Source: Pedobacter polysacchareus (GTDB taxonomy: Bacteria; Bacteroidota; Bacteroidia; Sphingobacteriales; Sphingobacteriaceae). From it: DNA of 64,000 nucleotides. The DNA is taken from contig NZ_JAHYSS010000001.1 of the NCBI RefSeq assembly GCF_019802255.1, positions 381,403-445,402 of the forward strand, in the 5' to 3' direction. The position numbers and the translations under genes are program-made. The first letter of the stretch is position 1, and each line of letters begins with the position of its first letter. Of the stretch, positions 58,557 through 64,000 are shown in pieces. The notes below the pieces were generated by a model that was not told the origin of the DNA, searched no databases, and saw nothing but the letters and a program-made list of their open reading frames with translations.

Positions 58557-59771
58557 ATGAATCACAATCAGCCGGTATATACAGATAATGATCCTCAGAA
58601 TGAGTTAGTCACCCTGAATTTAGGACCTACTCACCCTGCAACACATGGTGTTTTTCAAAATGTTATTCAGTTAGACGGAGAGCGTATTGTAAGTGGTGTT
58701 TCTACCATTGGCTATATCCACCGTGCTTTTGAAAAAATCGCAGAACACCGCCCATTCTATCAAATCACTCCGCTGACAGATAGGTTGAACTATTGTTCAT
58801 CGCCAATCAATAACATGGGATGGCACATGACAGTAGAGAAATTGCTGAACATCCAGATGCCTAAAAGGGTCGATTATCTTCGGGTAATTGTAATGGAGCT
58901 GTCCAGGATCGCCGATCACATTATATGTAACACCATTATTGCTCAGGATACTGGTGCAACCACAACTTTCCTTTACCTGTTCCAGTTCAGAGAGCACATC
59001 TATGAAATCTTCGAGGAGATTTGTGGTGCGCGTCTAACGACTAACATTGGTAGAATTGGTGGTTTTGAAAGAGATTTCAATGAAATCGCCTTTGCGAAAA
59101 TCAACAAATTTTTAAAAACATTCCCAGTAGCATTAAAAGAATTCGAAAGTTTGCTTGACCGTAACCGGATCTTTATCGACCGTACTTCAGGTGTGGCTGC
59201 AGTTTCTGCAGAAATGGCTTTGGATTATGGTTGGACTGGCCCATTATTGCGTTCTGCAGGTGTAGATTATGATGTTCGTATCAGCGAGCCTTATTCTTCT
59301 TACCAGGATTTCGATTTTCAGGTTCCTGTAGGTACCAGCGGTGATATTTATGACCGTTATCTGGTACGTAATGCAGAAATGTGGGAAAGTGTGAGCATTA
59401 TTGAACAAGCTTTGGAGAAATTGAAACATGAGCCTGCTGGAATCTTCCATGCAGATGTTCCTGAGTTCTATTTACCAGCTAAAGAAGAAGTTTACAACAA
59501 TATGGAGGCTTTAATCTATCACTTCAAAATTGTGATGGGAGAGATTGATGCTCCAAAAGCAGAAGTTTACCATGCTGTAGAAGGTGGTAACGGAGAATTG
59601 GGTTTCTATTTGATCAACGATGGTGGTAGAACACCTTACCGTTTGCACTTTAGAAGACCAAGCTTTATAAATTATCAAATGTTTGCGCCCATGAGTGTTG
59701 GTATGCTGTTGTCAGATGCCATCATCAACATGAGTAGTATGAATATTATTGCAGGAGAATTAGATGCTTAA
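58557..59771 (+). CDS. nuoD: NADH-quinone oxidoreductase subunit D
   Basis: 404 residues from ATG 58557. 49-kDa subunit: LNLGPTHPATHGVFQNVI, GYIHRAFEKIAEHRPF, LRSAGVDYDVR and the C-terminal ending ELDA. Forms the quinone pocket with NuoB. Overlaps nuoE by 8 nt. Confidence 0.96.
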   Translation: MNHNQPVYTDNDPQNELVTLNLGPTHPATHGVFQNVIQLDGERIVSGVSTIGYIHRAFEKIAEHRPFYQITPLTDRLNYCSSPINNMGWHMTVEKLLNIQMPKRVDYLRVIVMELSRIADHIICNTIIAQDTGATTTFLYLFQFREHIYEIFEEICGARLTTNIGRIGGFERDFNEIAFAKINKFLKTFPVALKEFESLLDRNRIFIDRTSGVAAVSAEMALDYGWTGPLLRSAGVDYDVRISEPYSSYQDFDFQVPVGTSGDIYDRYLVRNAEMWESVSIIEQALEKLKHEPAGIFHADVPEFYLPAKEEVYNNMEALIYHFKIVMGEIDAPKAEVYHAVEGGNGELGFYLINDGGRTPYRLHFRRPSFINYQMFAPMSVGMLLSDAIINMSSMNIIAGELDA

Positions 59772-60276
59772 AGTAGAAGAACAACAACCTGTACAGTTCT
59801 CCTCAGCTTTAGTTGAAAAGTTTGAAGAGATCGTTAAAAGGTATCCGGAAGGAAAGCAAAAATCCGCTTTATTGCCAATTTTGCATGAAGTACAGGCAGA
59901 GCTGGGCTGGTTAAGTCCAAATGCTATGGATAAAGTTGCGGAATATCTGCGCATAGAGCCAATTGAAGTATATGAAGTAGCCTCGTTCTACAGTATGTAT
60001 TTCTTAAAGCCACAAGGAAAATACGTTTTGGAAGTTTGCAGAACGGGACCTTGCTGTCTGGTAGGTGCAGAGAAACTGATGGGCCATATTGAAAAAAGCC
60101 TTGGCGTTAAAGAAAACGAGGTGACTCCTGACGGCTTATTTAGCTGGAGAGGCGTAGAGTGTTTAGCTGCTTGCGGCTACGGACCAGTATTACAAATTGG
60201 GCCTGAATATACTTTCTATGAGAACCTTAACGAACAAAAGGTAGACGATTTGATACAAGACTTACGCAAGAAATAA
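59764..60276 (+). CDS. nuoE: NADH-quinone oxidoreductase subunit E
   Basis: 170 residues, thioredoxin-like [2Fe-2S] subunit. Ligands in CRTGPCCLVG and ECLAACGYGP (cluster N1a). Its presence with NuoF and NuoG shows that this complex has an NADH-oxidizing module. It shares its last base with the nuoF ATG. Confidence 0.95.
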   Translation: MLKVEEQQPVQFSSALVEKFEEIVKRYPEGKQKSALLPILHEVQAELGWLSPNAMDKVAEYLRIEPIEVYEVASFYSMYFLKPQGKYVLEVCRTGPCCLVGAEKLMGHIEKSLGVKENEVTPDGLFSWRGVECLAACGYGPVLQIGPEYTFYENLNEQKVDDLIQDLRKK

Positions 60277-61640
60277 TGAGTCGTAAACTATTATTAGAAC
60301 ATATAAACGTACCAGGCATTCATACATTGGATGTTTATCGCCAGAAAGGCGGGTACCGTTCCGTGGAAAAGGCCCTGAAAACTCTGACTCCTGATGAAGT
60401 TGTGGAAGAGGTAAAGAAGTCTGGATTACGCGGTCGCGGGGGTGCAGGATTTCCTACGGGAATGAAATGGAGCTTTTTAGCTAAACCTGAGGGGGTAGCA
60501 CGTTATCTGGTTTGTAATGCCGATGAATCGGAGCCAGGGACGTTTAAAGACCGTTATCTGATGACTCACATTCCTCATGCACTGATTGAAGGTATGATTG
60601 TATCCAGTTTTGCTTTGGGTGCAAAAACTTCTTTTATCTATGTACGTGGTGAAATGATGCCTCAAATTCGTATTCTGGAAAAAGCAATTGCGGAAGCCAA
60701 AAATGCTGGATTTTTAGGTAAGAATATTTTAGGTTCAGGTTACGACCTGGAATTATACGTTCAGCCGGGTGGTGGTGCTTATATCTGCGGTGAAGAAACT
60801 GCATTATTGGAATCATTGGAAGGAAAACGTGGTAATCCAAGGATCAAACCCCCATTCCCTGCAATTGCAGGATTGTACGGCTGTCCAACGGTAGTCAACA
60901 ATGTGGAATCTATTGCTGCTGTAGTACCGATCATTAATGATGGTGGCGATGAGTATGCAAAAGTAGGTATTGGACGCAGTACAGGTACAAAACTTATTTC
61001 AGCCTCTGGAAACTTGGTAAGACCAGGTGTTTATGAGATTGAATTGGGTCTTCCTGTTGAAGAATTTATCTATTCTGATGAATGGTGTGGTGGTATCGCC
61101 AATGGCAAAAGATTAAAGGCAACTGTTGCCGGTGGATCTTCTGTTCCGGTACTTCCTGCTAACCTTTCCTTAAAACTTGCAAACGGGGAACCTCGTTTAA
61201 TGAGTTATGAATCTTTATCTGAAGGTGGCTTTGCTACGGGTACGATGATGGGTTCTGGTGGTTTTATCGCTTTTGATGAAGACCAGTGTATGGTTAGAAA
61301 CACCTGGAATTTCTCCCGTTTTTATCACCATGAGAGTTGCGGACAATGTTCGCCTTGTCGTGAAGGTACTGGATGGATGGAAAAAGTGCTTCACCGCATT
61401 GAATATGGCCATGGTAAAATGAGCGATATTGATTTATTGGTGGATGTAGCTAAGAAAATTGAAGGGAACACGATTTGTCCGCTAGGTGATGCAGCAGCAT
61501 GGCCGGTAGCAAGTGCCATCAGACATTTCAGAGATGAATTTGAATGGCATGTGAAAAACCCTCAGTTATCTCTGGATACAAATTACGGATTGGCAAATTA
61601 TGCTGAACCAATAGCTAAAGCAGTTAGTACAGAAAATTAA
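60276..61640 (+). CDS. nuoF: NADH-quinone oxidoreductase subunit F
   Basis: 454 residues. NADH/FMN loop GRGGAGFPTGMKW, YICGEETALLESLEGKRG, and the N3 cluster motif ESCGQCSPCREGTGW with a later Cys in GNTICPLGDAAAW. Site of NADH oxidation. 69 nt separate it from nuoG, holding a 21-codon ORF. Confidence 0.96.
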   Translation: MSRKLLLEHINVPGIHTLDVYRQKGGYRSVEKALKTLTPDEVVEEVKKSGLRGRGGAGFPTGMKWSFLAKPEGVARYLVCNADESEPGTFKDRYLMTHIPHALIEGMIVSSFALGAKTSFIYVRGEMMPQIRILEKAIAEAKNAGFLGKNILGSGYDLELYVQPGGGAYICGEETALLESLEGKRGNPRIKPPFPAIAGLYGCPTVVNNVESIAAVVPIINDGGDEYAKVGIGRSTGTKLISASGNLVRPGVYEIELGLPVEEFIYSDEWCGGIANGKRLKATVAGGSSVPVLPANLSLKLANGEPRLMSYESLSEGGFATGTMMGSGGFIAFDEDQCMVRNTWNFSRFYHHESCGQCSPCREGTGWMEKVLHRIEYGHGKMSDIDLLVDVAKKIEGNTICPLGDAAAWPVASAIRHFRDEFEWHVKNPQLSLDTNYGLANYAEPIAKAVSTEN

Positions 61641-61651
61641 CGATCAAACCA

Positions 61652-61717
61652 ATGCTTGGAAAGCTTAATACCTGGAAAAGCAAAGTGATGATAAAGAATA
61701 TCTTTAACAATGAGTGA
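61652..61717 (+). other. Short ORF between nuoF and nuoG
   Basis: 21 codons (MLGKLNTWKSKVMIKNIFNN and E), stop overlapping the nuoG ATG (ATGAGTGA). It could couple nuoG translation to nuoF, or be chance. Confidence 0.3.
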
Positions 61718-62714
61718 TAAAGTTAAGGTAACCATAGACGGAATAACCGTAGAAGTAGCACCTGGGACGACCATCCTAAATGCTGCGCGCCAAATCGGTG
61801 GGGATATTGTTCCTCCGGCGATGTGTTATTATTCCAAATTAGAAGGCAGTGGTGGAAAATGTAGAACCTGCATCGTAAAGGTGAGCAAGGGTTCTGAAAA
61901 AGATCCGCGTCCAATGCCAAAATTAGTAGCTTCATGCCGTACCACTGTAATGGATGGAATGGAAGTGATGAATATTACTTCCCCGGAAGTGATCGAAGCA
62001 AGAAGTGGTGTAGTGGAGATGTTGTTGATCAACCATCCATTAGATTGTCCGGTTTGCGATCAGGCTGGTGAATGTGACCTTCAGAACTTAGGTTATGAGC
62101 ATGGTTTACAGAAAACAAGATATGAGTTTGAAAGAAGAACTTTCGAACGCATTGATATCGGTGATAAAATCCAGTTACACATGAACAGGTGTATTTTGTG
62201 TTACCGTTGCGTATTTACGGCTGATCAGATTACCAATAAACGTGTTCATGGTATCTTAAACCGTGGAGATCATTCAGAAATCTCTACTTATATCCAAACG
62301 GCTGTCGACAATGATTTCTCTGGAAACGTGATCGATGTGTGTCCGGTGGGTGCATTAACAGACAAAACTTTCCGATTCAAAAACAGAGTTTGGTTTACAA
62401 AACCAATCGATGCACATAGAGATTGCCCTACCTGCAGCGGTAAAGTAACACTATGGTATAAAGGAGCAGATGTTTTGCGCGTAACTGCAAGAAAAGATGT
62501 TTATGGTGAGGTGGAAGAGTTTATCTGTAATACTTGTCGCTTTGACAAGAAAAAGACTGCAGACTGGACTATTGAGCATCCTACACACATTCCAGATACC
62601 TCTGTAATCGCCTCAAATCACTACGAGACTTTAATACCTTTACCGGTAATTCAGGAAGATGAGCGATTGAAAGAAGCAAATAGGATTGAACTAGAAAAAA
62701 CCACTAAATTCTAA
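61710..62714 (+). CDS. nuoG: NADH-quinone oxidoreductase subunit G, short form
   Basis: 334 residues. Carries N1b ligands (CYYSKLEGSGGKCRTC, then SCR), the His-Cys N5 motif (HPLDCPVCDQAGECDLQ) and N4 ligands (CILCYRCV, DVCPVGAL), plus four more Cys (CPTC, CNTC) that could hold an N7-like cluster. The large molybdopterin-fold domain of ~900-residue NuoG is absent, as is usual for Sphingobacteria. It shares its last base with the nuoH start. Confidence 0.94.
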   Translation: MSDKVKVTIDGITVEVAPGTTILNAARQIGGDIVPPAMCYYSKLEGSGGKCRTCIVKVSKGSEKDPRPMPKLVASCRTTVMDGMEVMNITSPEVIEARSGVVEMLLINHPLDCPVCDQAGECDLQNLGYEHGLQKTRYEFERRTFERIDIGDKIQLHMNRCILCYRCVFTADQITNKRVHGILNRGDHSEISTYIQTAVDNDFSGNVIDVCPVGALTDKTFRFKNRVWFTKPIDAHRDCPTCSGKVTLWYKGADVLRVTARKDVYGEVEEFICNTCRFDKKKTADWTIEHPTHIPDTSVIASNHYETLIPLPVIQEDERLKEANRIELEKTTKF

Positions 62715-63751
62715 TGGATATAGCTTTTGTAATAGAAAAATTTGTACTGGTAGCGATTATATTCGGTATAAGTTTAGTGATAGCCATGTATTCCACTTAT
62801 GCAGAAAGGAAAGTGGCTGCATTTCTACAGGATAGGTTAGGACCAGATAGAGCAGGTCCATTTGGAATTCTTCAGCCACTAGCTGATGGGGTTAAAATGT
62901 TCATGAAAGAGGAAATCATTCCTACAAACGCCAGTAAATGGTTGTTTATGGTGGGGCCTGGTTTATCAATGTTAACAGCTTGTATCGGAACCGCAGTGAT
63001 TCCATGGGGAAGCGCAATGACGATCGGTGATCGCGTGATTCCTTTGCAGGTAACAGACATTAACGTAGGTGTGCTTTATATTTTCGGGGTGGTTTCTTTG
63101 GGAGTATATGGCGTAATGATCGGTGGCTGGGCATCCAACAACAAATATTCTTTATTAAGTGCGATTCGTGCAGCATCACAAAATATCAGTTATGAGATTG
63201 CAATGGGTTTATCCATTATCGGCTTATTATTGGTGACCAACTCTATGAGTTTGGGAGAGATTGTTGCCAATCAGCACGGATGGCGCTGGAACGTATTGTA
63301 CCAGCCATTAGGTTTCTTATTGTTCATGATCTGCTCTTTTGCAGAGACGAACAGGGCACCTTTCGATTTACCGGAATGTGAGACGGAGCTGATTGGTGGT
63401 TACCACACAGAATATTCGTCCATGAAATTAGGTTTCTACCTGTTCGCAGAATACATCAATATGTTTGTTTCTGCAGCGGTAATGGCTAGTTTATACTTTG
63501 GTGGTTACAACTACCCAGGAATGGATTGGGTACTGGTACAAACAGGAACAGTGATCGCTCCATTAATCGGAGTAGGTGTTTTCTTCCTAAAGATCTTTGC
63601 TTTCATCTTCTTCTTCATGTGGGTACGCTGGACGATTCCTCGTTTCCGTTATGATCAGCTGATGCACTTAGGTTGGAAGGTATTGATTCCTTTGGCCATT
63701 GCGAATATCATCATCACAAGTATTGTGATTGCTATAATTGAAAAGTTTTAA
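62714..63751 (+). CDS. nuoH: NADH-quinone oxidoreductase subunit H
   Basis: 345 residues, eight or so membrane helices. Conserved FLQDRLGPDRAGPFGILQPL, then FAETNRAPFDLPECETELIGGYH-type loop. Links the quinone cavity to the membrane arm. Confidence 0.96.
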   Translation: MDIAFVIEKFVLVAIIFGISLVIAMYSTYAERKVAAFLQDRLGPDRAGPFGILQPLADGVKMFMKEEIIPTNASKWLFMVGPGLSMLTACIGTAVIPWGSAMTIGDRVIPLQVTDINVGVLYIFGVVSLGVYGVMIGGWASNNKYSLLSAIRAASQNISYEIAMGLSIIGLLLVTNSMSLGEIVANQHGWRWNVLYQPLGFLLFMICSFAETNRAPFDLPECETELIGGYHTEYSSMKLGFYLFAEYINMFVSAAVMASLYFGGYNYPGMDWVLVQTGTVIAPLIGVGVFFLKIFAFIFFFMWVRWTIPRFRYDQLMHLGWKVLIPLAIANIIITSIVIAIIEKF

Positions 63752-63784
63752 CTGTCCGCATTTAGCGGTATAAAAGGAGGTTTA

Positions 63785-64000
63785 ATGGAACCATTAACCA
63801 GTAAAAAGAAAGTATTAGAGAAAAAGCCTCTCACGTTTGCAGAACGCATGTATTTGCCTGCAATCACTAAAGGCCTAGCTATTACCATCAGTCACTTTTT
63901 TAAGAAACAAGCGACGATCAGATACCCGGAAGAGCAAAGAGAGTTTTCTACGAACTTCAGGGGGATGCACTCTTTGAAAAGAGATGAAGAAGGTAAAGAA
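63785..64000 (+). CDS. nuoI: NADH-quinone oxidoreductase subunit I (partial)
   Basis: The first 72 codons (MEPLTSKKKVLEKKPLTFAE...) run off the window end. LAITISHFFKKQATIRYPEE and NFRGMHSLKRDE match the start of NuoI, before the two 4Fe-4S motifs, which lie outside. A strong ribosome site AAAGGAGG (63773-63780) precedes the ATG. It is 33 nt after nuoH. Confidence 0.93.
   Translation, partial: MEPLTSKKKVLEKKPLTFAERMYLPAITKGLAITISHFFKKQATIRYPEEQREFSTNFRGMHSLKRDEEGKE

Noticed and set aside
60276..62714. Frameshifted or truncated NuoG
   Set aside because: The short NuoG is intact, ends directly at nuoH and keeps all N-terminal cluster ligands, so it is the normal short form.

Overview
The window looks like a chromosome segment of a Bacteroidota bacterium, most likely Pedobacter or a close Sphingobacteriaceae relative. 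The grounds are tandem SusC/SusD pairs, lipoprotein signals of the SCKK type, Bacteroidetes promoter elements (TTTG, about 19 nt, TAnnTTTG), a short 334-residue NuoG, an exbB-exbD-exbD-tonB cluster, and BfmA/BtgA plus DUF5712 mobilization genes. Names come from reading the proteins; no database search was run.

Region 1 (3-10692) is a tRNA-Asp gene with a ~10.6 kb integrative mobilizable element inserted at its 3' end. A 27-bp exact direct repeat of the tRNA 3' end (53-79 and 10666-10692) marks the borders. Inside lie an IntDOT-like tyrosine recombinase, an AbiEii-type nucleotidyltransferase toxin with a DUF6922 partner, a helix-turn-helix protein, a small conserved mobilization-associated protein, a BfmA/BtgA protein, a DUF5712 relaxase, and seven cargo genes in two divergent groups. 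The cargo resembles the orphan immunity-type genes found near polymorphic toxins. Region 2 (10693-14917), just outside the element, holds an ORF6N protein and a large superfamily 1 helicase.

Region 3 (15113-21314) is a HYC_CC_PP small secreted protein followed by a TolC / RND permease / adaptor efflux operon. Region 4 (21315-22498) is a 1.2 kb non-coding control region with two LacI-type palindromes. Region 5 (22499-45126) is a large polysaccharide/glycoprotein utilization locus: susC-susD-fasciclin-DUF5007, then susC-susD-fasciclin-TIG/delta-60 protein, then two LamG-bearing phosphodiesterase-like lipoproteins on either side of an M60 (mucinase-type) peptidase with an F5/8 domain, an F5/8 lipoprotein, a GH84 beta-N-acetylglucosaminidase and a 29-residue membrane ORF. 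The enzymes suggest O-glycosylated glycoproteins as the target. Both phosphodiesterase-like proteins have lost a metal-binding Asp-His pair.

Region 6 (45133-50733) is core metabolism: a small conserved protein, an orphan ExbD, metK behind a likely SAM-II-type riboswitch, a diacylglycerol-kinase-family lipid kinase, a SUI1/YciH translation factor and pckA. Region 7 (51017-56955) is the proton-driven TonB energizing cluster with a small membrane protein, a PstS-like lipoprotein and a TPR protein. Energy from this cluster would power the SusC transporters of region 5. Region 8 (57030-64000) is complex I, nuoA to nuoI, with nuoI cut by the window end and a terminator-like hairpin between nuoA and nuoB.
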